The position numbers and the translations under genes are program-made. From Osedax fenrisi (Eukaryota; Annelida; Polychaeta; Sabellida; Siboglinidae), in NCBI GenBank assembly GCA_964019155.1, contig OZ025245.1, positions 6,067,223 to 6,131,222 on the forward strand: 64,000 bases of DNA, read 5' to 3'. Below are positions 36,001 to 45,784 of this stretch, one piece after another (the first letter of the stretch is position 1; the number at the start of each line of letters is the position of its first letter). The notes below the pieces were generated by a model. It worked only from the letters and a program-made list of their open reading frames with translations, did no database searches and had not been told where the DNA came from.

Positions 36001-39000
36001 TATTATAATACTCATGTAATATTCTTATAGTATTACAATAATTATACTCTTATAATACTCTTATAGTATTATAATACTCTTATAATACTCTTATAGTATT
36101 ATAATACTCTTATAATACTCTTATAGTATTATAATACTCTTGTAATACTCTTATAGTATTATAATAATCTTATAATACTCTTATAGTATTATAATACTCT
36201 TGTAATACTCTTATAGTATCACAATAATTATACTCTTATAATACAATTATAGTTTTATAATACTCTTATAATACTCTTATAGTATTATAATACTCTTATA
36301 ATACTCTTATAGTAGTATAATACTCTTGTAATACTCTTATAGTATTACAATAATCTTATAATACTCTTATAGTATTATAATACTCATGTAATACTCTTAT
36401 AGTATTACAATAATTATACTCTTATAATACTCTTATAGTATTATAATACTCTTATAATACTCTTATAGTATTATAATACTCTTATAATACTCTTATAGTA
36501 TTATAATACTCTTGTAATACTCTTATAGTATTACAATTATCTTATAATACTCTTATAGTATTATAATACTCTTATAGTATTACAATAATTATACTCTTAT
36601 AATACTCTTATAGTATTATAATACTCATGTAATACTCTTATAGTATTACAAAAATTATACTCTTATAATATTCTTATAGTATTATAATACTCTTATAATA
36701 CTCTTATAGTATTATAATACTCTTATAATACTCTTATAGTATTATAATACTCTTGTAATACTCTTATAGTATTACAATTATCTTATAATACTCTTATAGT
36801 ATTATAATAATCAAGTAATACTCTTATAGTATTACAATAATTATACTCTTATAGTTTTATAATATTCTTATAATAATCTTATAATACTCTTATAGTATTA
36901 TAATACTCTTGTAATATTTGTATAGTATTATAATAATCTTATAATACTCTTATAGTATTATAATACTCTTGTAATACTCTTATAGTATTATAATAATCTT
37001 ATAATACTCTTATAGTATTATAATACTCATGTAATACTCTTATAGTATTACAATACTTATACTCTTATAATACTCTTATAGTATTATAATACTCATATAA
37101 TACTCTTATAGTATTATAATACTCTTGTAATACTCTTATAGTATTATAATAATCTTATAATACTCTTATAGTATTATAATACTCTTGTAATACTCTTATA
37201 GTATTACAATAATTATACTCTTATAATACTCTTATAGTATTATAATACTCTTATAATACTCTTATAGTATTATAATACTCTTATAATACTCTTATAGTAT
37301 TATAATACTCTTGTAATACTTGTATAGTATTATAATAATCTTATAATACTCTTATTGTATTATAATACTCTTGTAATACTCTTATAGTATTACAATAATT
37401 ATACTCTTATAATACAATTATAGTTTTATAATACTCTTATAATACTCTTATAGTATTATAATACTCTTGTAATACTTGTATAGTATTATAATAATCTTAT
37501 AATACTCTTATAGTGTTACAATAATTATACTCTTATAATACAATTATAGTTTTATAATACTCTTATAATACTCTTATAGTATTATAATACTCTTATAATA
37601 CTCTTATAGTATTATAATACTCTTGTAATACTCTTATAGTATTACAATAATCTTATAATAATCTTATAATACTCTTATAGTATTATAATACTCTTGTAAT
37701 ACTCTTATAGTATTATAATAATCTTATAATACTCTTATAGTATTATAATACTCTTATAGTATTACAATAATTATACTCTTATAATACTCTTATAGTATTA
37801 TAATACTCATGTAATACTCTTATAGTATTACAATAATCTTATAATACTCTTATAGTATTACAATAATCTTATAATACTCTTATAGTATTACAATAATTAT
37901 ACTCTTATAATACTCTTATAGTATTATAATACTCATGTAATACTCTTATAGTATTACAATAATCTTATAATACTCTTATAGTATTATAATACTCATGTAA
38001 TACTCTTATAGTATTACAATAATTATACTCTTATAATACTCTTATAGTATTATAATACTCTTATAATACTCTTATAGTATTATAATACTCTTGTAATACT
38101 CTTATAGTATTACAATAATCTTATAATACTCTTATAGTATTATAATACTCATGTAATACTCTTATAGTATTACAATAATTATACTCTTATAATACTCTTA
38201 TAGTATTATAATACTCTTATAATACTCTTATAGTATTATAATACTCTTATAATACTCTTATAGTATTATAATACTCTTGTAATACTTGTATAGTATTATA
38301 ATAATCTTATAATACTCTTATTGTATTATAATACTCTTGTAATACTCTTATAGTATTACAATAATTATACTCTTATAATACAATTATAGTTTTATAATAC
38401 TCTTATAATACTCTTATAGTATTATAATACTCTTGTAATACTTGTATAGTATTATAATAATCTTATAATACTCTTATAGTGTTACAATAATTATACTCTT
38501 ATAATACAATTATAGTTTTATAATACTCTTATAATACTCTTATAGTATTATAATACTCTTATAATACTCTTATAGTATTATAATACTCTTGTAATACTCT
38601 TATAGTATTACAATAATCTTATAATACTCTTATAGTATTATAATACTCATGTAATACTCTTATAGTATTACAATAATCTTATAATACTCTTATAGTATTA
38701 TAATACTCATGTAATACTCTTATAGTATTACAATAATTATACTCTTATAATACTCTTATAGTATTATAATACTCTTATAATACTCTTATAGTATTATAAT
38801 ACTCTTGTAATACTCTTATAGTATTACAATAATCTTATAATACTCTTATAGTATTATAATACTCATGTAATACTCTTATAGTATTACAATAATTATACTC
38901 TTATAATACTCTTATAGTATTATAATACTCTTATAATACTCTTATAGTATTATAATACTCTTATAATACTCTTATAGTATTATAATACTCTTGTAATACT

Positions 39001-39510
39001 TGTATAGTATTATAATAATCTTATAATACTCTTATAGTATTATAATACTCTTGTAATACTCTTATAGTATTACAATAATTATACTCTTATAATACAATTA
39101 TAGTTTTATAATACTCTTATAATACTCTTATAGTATTATAATACTCTTGTAATACTTGTATAGTATTATAATAATCTTATAATACTCTTATAGTGTTACA
39201 ATAATTATACTCTTATAATACTCTTATAGTATTATAATACTCATATAATACTCTTATAGTATTACATTAATCTTATAATACTCTTATAGTATTACAATAA
39301 TTTTATAATACTCTTATAGTATTATAATACTCTTATAGTATTACAATAATTATACTCTTATAATACTCTTATAGTATTATAATACTCATGTAATACTCTT
39401 ATAGTATTACAATAATTATACTCTTATAATACTCTTATAATACTCTTGTAGTATTATAATACTCTTATAATACTCTTATAGTATTATAATACTCTTGTAA
39501 TACTCTTATA
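1..39510 (+). repeat. AT-rich satellite array, 30-bp unit, about 39.5 kb
   Basis: The whole stretch repeats one unit made of an 11-bp block (TCTTATAATAC) and a 19-bp block (TCTTATAGTATTATAATAC). That gives roughly 1,300 units of about 17% G+C. Common variants of the short block are TCTTGTAATAC, TCATGTAATAC and TCAAGTAATAC. A common variant of the long block reads AGTATTACAATAAT, and TATAGTTTTATAA forms also occur. All units seen run in the same orientation. The 19-bp block contains AGTATTATAATACT, a perfect 14-bp palindrome; the ACAATAAT variants destroy it. No gene or transposon interrupts the array. It enters from the left edge of the window, so its true length is unknown. A centromeric or heterochromatic satellite is the natural reading, but the sequence alone does not prove location or function. 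Confidence 0.97.
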
Positions 39511-41220
39511 GGGTGGTTGGGGTATTGTGGTATTGGGGTATTGTGGTATTGGGGGGTTATGGTATTGTGGTATTGGGAGATTGTGGTATTGGGGTATTGG
39601 GGTTTGGGGGTTATGGTATCGGGGACTGTGTTATTGGGGTACTGAGAGGTTGTGGTATAGGGGTATTGTGGTATTGGGGGATTGTGGTGTTGGGTGATTG
39701 TGGTATTGGGTGATTGGTGTATTGGGATATTTTGGTATTGGGTGTTGTGTTATTGGGGGGTTGGGGCTTGTGGTTTTGGGGATTGTGGGATTGTAGGATT
39801 GGAGGATTGTGGGATTTTGGGATTGGAGGATTGGAGGATTGGAGGTTTGTAGGATTGTGGGATTGAGGATTGTGGGATTGTGGGATTGGATGATTGTGGG
39901 ATTGGAGGATTGGTGGATTGTGGGATTATGGGAATGGAGGATTGTGGGATTGTGAGATTTAAGGATTGTGGGATTGTAGGATTGGAGGAATGGAGGATTG
40001 TGGGATTGTGGGATTGGAGGATTGGAGGATTGTGGGATTGTGGGATAGGAGGATTGTGAGATTATGGGATTAGAGTATTGTGGGATTGTGGGATTATGGG
40101 ATTAGAGTATTGTGGGATTGTGGGATTGTGGATTGGAGGATTGGAGGTTTGTAGGATTGTGGGATTGAGGATTGTGGGATTGTGGGATTGGATGATTGTG
40201 GGATTGGAGGATTGGTGGATTGTGGGATTATGGGAATGGAGGATTGTGGGATTGTGAGATTTAAGGATTGTGGGATTGTAGGATTGGAGGAATGGAGGAT
40301 TGTGGGATTGTGGGATAGGAGGATTGTGAGATTATGGGATTAGAGTATTGTGGGATTGTGGGATTGTGGGATTTTGGGATTGTGGGATTGTTGGATTGTG
40401 GGATTATGGTATTGTTTGATTGTGGGATTGTGGGATTGAGGGATTGAAGGATTATGGACTTGTGGGATTGTTGGAATGGAGTATTGGTGGATTGGGGGTA
40501 GAGGGATTGGGGAATTGGTGGGGTTAGACGATTGGGGTATTCGAGGAATGGGGGATTGGGTGGTTGTTGGATTGGAGGATTGGAGAATTGTTGGATTGGA
40601 GGATAATGGGATTGGAGGATTAGAGGATTATAGGATTGTAGGATTGGATGATTATGGGATTGTGGAATTGGATGATTGAGGGAATGTGGGATTGGAGGGT
40701 TATGGGATTGTATGATTGTGGGATTTTGGGATTGGAGGATTGGAGGATTGTGGGATTGAAGGATTGTAGGATTTGGAGGATTGCGGGACCACGGGATTAG
40801 AGGATTGCGGATTTTGGGATTGGAGGATTGTAGTATTTGGGGTTATGGTATTGGGGGGTTGTGGTATTGGGGGGTTGTGGTATTGGGGGGTTGTTGTATT
40901 GTGGTATTGAGGGATTGTGGAGTTGTATTGTTCGGGTATTGATGGAGTGTTGTATTGTGGTGTTTGGGTATTGAAGTATTGTATTATTGTGGTATTGTGG
41001 TATTGTGGTATTGTAGTATTGTGGTATTGTATTATTGTGGTATTGTGGTATTGGGGGAGTGTGGTATTCGGGGTATTGTGGTATTGGTGGAGTATGGTAT
41101 TGAGGGAGTGTGGTGTTGGGGAAGTGTGGTATTGGGGAAGTATGGAATTGGGGGATTGAAGGATTGTGGTATTGAGTTATTGAGTAAGTGAGGTATTAAT
41201 GTATTGAGAGATTGTGGGAT
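39511..41220 (+). repeat. G/T-rich 8-bp minisatellite, left half of a palindrome
   Basis: This block starts abruptly after the last satellite unit and consists of degenerate 8-bp units such as GTATTGTG, GTATTGGG, GGATTGTG and GGATTGGA. The plus strand is almost free of C, with many GG to GGGGGG runs, so strand asymmetry is extreme. The outer part (to about 39,780) and the inner part (about 40,840-41,160) favour the GTATTG form; the middle favours GGATTG. Three units make 24 bases, so any frame without stops reads as an eight-residue Gly/Ile/Val/Trp-rich repeat. These open frames are products of the repeat and are not annotated as genes. Confidence 0.95.
39841..40445 (+). repeat. About 302-bp tandem duplication inside the left arm
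   Basis: The segment beginning GGAGGTTTGTAGGATTG at 39,841 starts again at 40,143 and runs on through the same succession of variants. These include GGGAATGGAGG, GTGAGATTTAAGG and GAGGAATGGAGG, and the end region GAGATTATGGGATTAGAG. The offset is 302 bp. The right arm of the palindrome carries this segment once, which accounts for most of the 191-bp net length difference between the arms. It is therefore a duplication after the palindrome formed, or a loss from the right arm. The copy boundaries are approximate because the base unit is itself repetitive. Confidence 0.8.
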
Positions 41221-41400
41221 TCAATCATGCTCAATGCCTTGATTCCTCAATTCACCAATTACTCAATTCCTCGGGATTGGGGGGGTTGTGATATTGTTGT
41301 ATTGTGTTATTGAGGGATTGAGGAATTGAGGTGTTGAGGTGTTGAGGTGTTGAGAGATTGTGGGATTCAATCATGCTCAATGCCTTAATTCCTTAATTCC
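41205..41400 (+). repeat. Palindrome centre with a 146-bp duplicated motif
   Basis: The strand bias switches here from G/T-rich to C/A-rich. A non-repetitive-looking motif, TGAGAGATTGTGGGATTCAA followed by TCATGCTCAATGCCTT, occurs at 41,205 and again at 41,351, exactly 146 bp apart. The first copy leads into a short C/A-rich stretch and then returns to G/T-rich repeat (41,274-41,360). The second copy leads into the long C/A-rich array. The strand switch therefore occurs three times within 200 bp. No gene is seen. The motif may mark the breakpoint where the inverted duplication formed. Confidence 0.75.
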
Positions 41401-43380
41401 ACAATTCCTCAATCTCCCAATCTCCCAATATTCCAATATCCCAACCTCCCAATGTCCCAATCATTCATTCTCTCAATTCCTCACTTCCTCAATCCCACAT
41501 TTCCTCAATTCCACAATTCCACAATTTCACAATTCCCCAATTCCTCAATTCCTCAATTCCACATTCCTCCAATCCTCAATCCCCCCAATCCTACAATCCT
41601 CCAATTCTTCAATCCCATAATTCTCCAATCCTCCAATCCCATAATCCTCCAATCCTCCAATTCTCCAATTTTACAATCCTCCAATCCTCCAACCATCCAA
41701 TTATCCACTCCCACAATCCTCAAATCCTCCAATCCCACAATCCTCAAATCCCACAATTCTCCAACCTCCCAATCCACCAATCCCCCATTTACTCCAATCC
41801 TCCAATCCCACAGTTCCACATCCTACAATCCTCCAATCCTACATTCCCGCAATCCTCCAATTCCGCAATCCCGCAATCTTCCAATCCTACAATCCTTCAA
41901 TATCACAATTCTCCAATCCTCCAATCCCAAAATCCCACGATCATACATCCCATAACCCTCCAATCCCACATTCCCTCAATCATCCAATTCCACAATCCCA
42001 TAATCATCCAATCCTACAATCCTCTAATCCTCTAATCCTCCAATCCCATTATCCTCCAATCCAACAATTCTCCAATCCTCCAATCCAACAACCCCCCAAT
42101 CCCCCATTCCTCGAATACCCCAATCGTCTAACCCCACCAATTCCCCAATCCCTCTACCCCCAATCCACCAATCCTCCATTCCAACAATCCCACAAGTCCA
42201 TAATCCCTCAATCCCACAATCCCACAATCCCACAATCAAACAATACCATAATCCCACAATCCAACAATCCCACAATCCCACAATCCCAAAATCCCACAAT
42301 CCCACAATCCCACAATACTCTAATCCCATAATCTCACAATCCTCCTATCCCACAATCCCACAATCCTCCAATCCCACAATCCCACAATCCTCCAATCCTC
42401 CAATCCTACAATCCCACAATCCTTAAATATCACAATCCCACAATCCTCCATTCCCATAATCCCACAATCCACCAATCCTCCAATCACACAATCATCCAAT
42501 CCCACAATCCCACAATCCTCAATCCCACAATCCTACAAACCTCCAATCCTCCAATCCCACAATCCCACAATCCTCCAATCCTACAATCCCACAATCCCCA
42601 AAACCACAAGCCCCAACCCCCCAATAAAACAACACCCAATACCAAAATATCCCAATACCCCAATACCACAACCCCCCAATACCACATTCCCCCAATACCA
42701 CAGTCCCCCATTACCACAACCACTCAACCCCCCAATACCCAAATACACCAATCACCCAATACCACAATCACCCAACACCACAATCCCCCAATACCACAAT
42801 ACCCCTATACCACAACCTCTCAGTACCCCAATAACACAGTCCCCGATACCATAACCCCCAAACCCCAATACCCCAATACCACAATCTCCCAATTCACCAA
42901 TACCCTAATACTACAATCCCACAATCCTACAATCCTGCAATCCTACAATCCCATAATCATCCAATCCCACAATCCCATAATCCTCCAATCCCACAATCCT
43001 CCAATTCCATAATCCCACAATACACCAATCCCACAATCCTCCAATCCCACAATCCTATAATCCTCCAATCCCACAATTCTCCAATCCTCAAATCCCACAA
43101 TTCCCCCATCCCATAACCCTCTAATACCACAATCCCAAATCCCACAATTCCACAATCCTCCAATCCCACAATCCTCCAATCCCACAATCCCACAATCCCA
43201 CAATCCCACAATCCTCCAAAATCCCATAATCCCACAATACTCTAATGCAGCAATCCCACAATATCATAATCCCCCAATCCTCCAACCCCCCAACCACCCA
43301 ATCCCCCAATCCACCAATCATCCAATCCTCCAATCCTTCAATCCTCCAATCCTCAATCCTCTCATCCTCCAATCCTCAAA
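41371..43380 (+). repeat. C/A-rich 8-bp minisatellite, right half of the palindrome
   Basis: Degenerate 8-bp units CAATTCCT/CAATTCCA (41,371-41,570), then CAATCCTC/CAATCCCA, and CCAATACCA-type units (about 42,600-42,900). The plus strand is nearly devoid of G. From 41,830 to 42,890 it mirrors the left arm on the opposite strand. From 42,890 to 43,380 it continues as the same repeat with no left counterpart, since the left side is cut off by the satellite at 39,510. Open frames of 60-170 codons on both strands are repeat artefacts: they have an eight-residue period, and overlapping frames are open at once. Confidence 0.95.
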
Positions 43381-43706
43381 TCTTCCGAGCCCTCAAGACT
43401 ACAAGCCCATACACCGAGAATGCCATAAGCCCAGACACTTACAAGCCCACAAGTTTACAAGCTCACTATATAGTATGTAGAGGGTGAATTTACTACTTAT
43501 GGTATATCGTGAATACATTCGATATATCTTTGCAGTATGTTCATTTTCTCATACCACGATCCCAAGATCACACTAGCCCACAAGCCCCGATCTCGAATTC
43601 TAGAAATAGTATATTATTTGATATATATATAAAATAACATTCAAATTCAATTTAATATAATATAGCCATTTTTATTATTTTTTTTAATAATATTTAATCA
43701 ATATAA

Positions 43707-43710
<4 letters not shown>
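43381..43710. other. Decayed end of the minisatellite, then AT-rich DNA; no gene seen
   Basis: From 43,381 to about 43,450 there is a degenerate array based on ACAAGCCC/CATAAGCCC, which looks like a decayed relative of the neighbouring C/A-rich repeat. A similar ACTAGCCCACAAGCCCCGATC string is at 43,573-43,594. The rest is unique-looking AT-rich sequence. No coding frame, RNA gene or transposon end was recognised. Confidence 0.6.

Positions 43711-43742
<32 letters not shown>
43711..43742 (+). repeat. (AT)16 microsatellite
   Basis: A perfect run of AT dinucleotides directly precedes the TGTGATGTAG that could be the left end of an LTR-like segment. AT-rich dinucleotide tracts are common insertion targets and are also prone to assembly length error. 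Confidence 0.95.
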
Positions 43743-43745
<3 letters not shown>

Positions 43746-43910
43746 ATGTAGTGTATTTTGTATGAGTGTGTGTTCAAATGAGTTTATATTAGATTGGCGG
43801 CGCGGTGTGGTATTAAGGCAGGATGATTGTGAGAATGAATGTTACATAACATATATATAATGGCGATAGGATATTGTCAGTGTTTGTTGAAATGTTTATG
43901 TATAACTGTC

Positions 43911-44157
43911 CCACCACGTATTTCCCCCACCACGTATTCCGTCACCACGTATTTCCCCCACCACGTATTCCGTCACCACGTATTTCCCCCACCACGTATT
44001 CCGTCACCACGTATTTCCCCACCACGTATACCGTCACCACGTATTTCCCCCACCACGTATTCCGTCACCACGTATTTCCCCCACCACGTATTCCGTCACC
44101 ACGTATTTCCCCCACCACGTATTCCGTCACCACGTATTTCCCCCACCACGTATCCCG
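43911..44157 (+). repeat. 32-bp minisatellite with 16 CACGTA motifs
   Basis: About 7.7 copies of a 32-bp dimer alternate two 16-bp halves, CCACCACGTATTCCGT and CACCACGTATTTCCCC. CACGTA (TACGTG on the other strand) occurs 16 times. One repeat carries CACGTATACC in place of CACGTATTCC and is preceded by a one-base-shorter spacer. All copies are nearly identical, so the array is young. Frames are open through it because it contains no stop trinucleotides; the 32-bp period cycles all frames, so coding is unlikely. The repeat lies between a TATA-like site and a CCAAT-containing hairpin, so a role as a cluster of factor-binding sites is conceivable but unproven. Confidence 0.93.
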
Positions 44158-44272
44158 ATCTTCACCCTGCGACCACGACGACGACTGCGACCGACGAGCT
44201 GCTGCTGGGACGATACGACCTGCTTCTGGAGCGCTACCGACTCCAACCGTATTATTATTATTATTTATCTGG

Positions 44273-44299
44273 CACGCCCCTTAACCAATTGTGGGCGTG
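44273..44299 (+). promoter_or_regulatory. CACGCCC / GGGCGTG hairpin with CCAAT in the loop
   Basis: CACGCCC (44,273-44,279) and GGGCGTG (44,293-44,299) form a perfect 7-bp inverted repeat around a 13-base loop that contains AACCAATTG. A TATTATTATTATTATTTAT tract lies just upstream. The combination of a CACCC/GC-box-like arm and a CCAAT core resembles eukaryotic promoter elements, and it sits at the end of the LTR-like segment. The assignment is by motif only. Confidence 0.3.
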
Positions 44300-44302
44300 A
44301 CA

Positions 44303-44822
44303 TCTGGAATTGTTCCAAGGTGAACTTTCTTTTTTGAGCTAGCGGTCGAAGCGAGCAGACGTATGCGAATAACCTGATATCGACAGTTACCACGAGGAAA
44401 TTATAATAAATGAATGAAACGCGTATTTCTTTAGTAATTTAGATCGAAGTAAATTGATTAGTAGTAGATACGTAAACGCCACTATACTACATATATATAT
44501 ATATATTCATATATACTTATATATTACATTTTACAGAATATAAATTAAGAATCTCCTGTGATTGTTTCGAAAAATGGAGTTTATTTTATAGTGATAGAAG
44601 GAGATGTAATACACCACTATTCATTATTTTCATCGTGTTTTTATCGTATCATTTATAATTTATATTTCTTTTATTTTATTAATATGTAATACTTTCTTTT
44701 GATTACTTTGTTATTATATTTAGTATTTAAATAAAATACTTCTAATTATAATTTACCTATATATTTTTGTTATTCTATATACAGCATCAATAATAATTAG
44801 ACTATAACAGAAATAGTAAATT
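44303..44822. other. No gene seen
   Basis: The first ~120 bases (to about 44,420) are of mixed composition, with GCGGTCGAAGCGAGCAGACG, and could be internal sequence of the LTR-like element. The rest is AT-rich, with a short (AT)n at about 44,490-44,505. No conserved coding frame was recognised on either strand. Confidence 0.5.
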
Positions 44823-45266
44823 AGGGCCCTGCATCAAAAGTAAATTATGGTACAACATCAATAATAATGTAGGGTACATCATCGTTAATAAAGTAGGGTA
44901 CAGTAAAAAGAATAAATTAGGGTACAATATAATTAGTTATTTAGGGTACAACAGCAATAGTAAATTAGGGTCCAGCATAAATAGTAAATTAGCGTACAGT
45001 AACAATAATAATTAAGGGTACAGCATAAATATTAATTGGGGTACAGCATTAATAATAATTTAGGGTACATCAACGTTATTAATTAGGATACAGAAACAAG
45101 AATAATTTAGGGCATACAACATAAATAATAAATTAGGGTACAATATCAATAGTTAATTAGGGTACAACATCAATAATAAATTAGGGTACAGAAGGCTTAA
45201 ATTTGCTAGGATACACCTTTTTAGGGTACAAGTATTCATATTTAGCATGATGGACCCTAATTAGGG
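44823..45266 (+). repeat. Degenerate ~25-bp minisatellite based on TTAGGGTACA
   Basis: About 17 irregular units each carry TTAGGGTACA or a one-base variant (GTAGGGTACA, TTGGGGTACA, TTAGGATACA, TTAGGGTCCA), followed by a spacer like ACATCAATAATAAA. Spacing is near 25 bp but variable, and divergence is high, so the array is old. TTAGGG is the usual animal telomere hexamer, but here it is embedded in a longer unit and never stands in tandem as a pure hexamer. The array runs up to the truncated 3' end of the gypsy-type pol remnant; the same motif recurs beyond the other end of that remnant. Confidence 0.85.
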
Positions 45267-45560
45267 TATATCTGGTTAATAGTTCCTATCCATTTGACTG
45301 ATATTCTAAATCCTAGACAATTTATTTCATTTATGAATATCCTACATTTCCCAGTACTTAACTGAAACCCAGCTTCTTCCAAACTCATCATTACAACTTC
45401 AATGTGTCCTAAATGTTCCTCCCATGTCTTAGAATAAACTAATATATCATCCAAATAACATACTATTAATGTATACATCTCTGATCTAAATAAGTTTGAT
45501 ATCACTCTCTGAAATGTAGTTGGAGTTTAGTTAACCTAAATGACATTCTAATAAACTCGT
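45257..45560 (-). pseudogene. Ty3/gypsy-type reverse transcriptase fragment
   Basis: This is the middle of an LTR-retrotransposon reverse transcriptase, which copies element RNA into DNA in virus-like particles. A frame read from about 45,560 gives YEFIRMSFRL, matching the YEF-RMPFGL region. After a frameshift near 45,515-45,525 a second frame gives TTFQRVISNLF and then CYLDDILVYS, the Y-x-DD catalytic box, followed by HLGHIEVVMMSLEEAGFQL and CLGFRIS. These motifs occur in the right order for the palm and thumb of gypsy RT. It is truncated at 45,257 where the TTAGGGTAC array begins; RNase H and integrase are absent here. It belongs to the same minus-strand remnant as the protease fragment upstream. 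It is non-functional because of the frameshift and truncation. Confidence 0.85.
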
Positions 45561-45784
45561 ATTTATAAGTTAATTTGTCTATACTTTCCTTGAAAATTCT
45601 ATTTTTACACCCTATATAAACTTTTACAAACTCCTCATTATAATATTAACACTATTTATTCCATATTATACCCTAAGTCCTATATTAATTCCCCTACCCA
45701 ATCCAATACTCGATATAACCCTATAAGTCTGTAAAGTATTCATACTTATTACAAATAATCCCTCAATTTTAGTTACTATGAATC
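45561..45784 (-). pseudogene. Decayed protease-RT linker of the gypsy-type pol
   Basis: Between the protease-like and RT-like fragments the minus strand holds stretches of continuous frame, for example GFIVTKIEGLFVISMNTLQ (about 45,783-45,722), interrupted by stops and frame changes. By position it should correspond to the end of the protease and the fingers of RT. No motif is clear enough to assign individually. Confidence 0.45.

Larger units (their letters stand above)
39575..42890. repeat. Large imperfect palindrome (inverted repeat) of the 8-bp minisatellite
   Basis: Left-arm sequence reappears as its reverse complement to the right. The GGTATCGGGGACTG region at 39,615 pairs with CCCCGATACC ending at 42,850. 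GGGGTTAGAC at 40,521-40,530 pairs with GTCTAACCCC at 42,126-42,135. GGAGGGTTATGGG at 40,694 pairs with the site ending at 41,961. Paired coordinates sum to about 82,655 in the inner part and 82,465 in the outer part, so the dyad centre lies near 41,328. Long segments match with only scattered differences, by eye well above 90%. Clear pairing covers about 39,575-40,800 and 41,830-42,890, with a loosely related spacer of about 1 kb. The right flank continues in the same repeat to 43,380 without a left partner. Confidence 0.92.
43742..44302 (+). mobile_element. Possible solo LTR or LTR-like segment
   Basis: This 561-bp segment begins TGTGATGTAG and ends GGGCGTGACA, giving TGT...ACA termini as in many LTRs. 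It is richer in G+C than its surroundings, has a TATA-like ACATATATATAATGG at about 43,848, an internal tandem repeat, and a CCAAT plus GGGCGTG cluster near its right end. The bases after the right end (TCTGGAATTGTTCC) could be the start of a primer binding site, but no tRNA match was checked. No second LTR copy was found in the window, and no target-site duplication is clear because the left flank is (AT)n. The nearby gypsy-type remnant is on the minus strand, so it is not obviously the partner. This is a tentative call; a host promoter fragment or chance is also possible. Confidence 0.25.

Noticed and set aside
1..39510. CRISPR-like array, because of short regular repeats
   Set aside because: There are no unique spacers; the units are contiguous variants of one 30-bp satellite, and the context is eukaryotic.
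1..39510. TATA boxes, -10-like sites and origins within the satellite
   Set aside because: TATAAT-like words arise in every unit by composition, so motif matches carry no information here.
39513..43227. Many open frames of 60-170 codons on both strands with Gly/Ile/Val/Trp- or Ser/Asn/Pro-rich eight-residue repeats
   Set aside because: They follow the 8-bp DNA repeat (24 bases = 8 codons), overlap in several frames, and have no conserved non-repeat part. They are open only because the repeat lacks stop trinucleotides.
39511..43380. True telomere-telomere fusion
   Set aside because: The polarity fits, but the 8-bp units are too variable and the arms carry the same ordered variants, which points to inverted duplication of one array more than to fusion of two telomeres. 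Kept only as an alternative.
43839..44300. 153- and 136-codon open frames through the CACGTA minisatellite
   Set aside because: The 32-bp period cycles all three frames, two frames are open at once, and the flanking residues show no domain. They are treated as by-products of the repeat.
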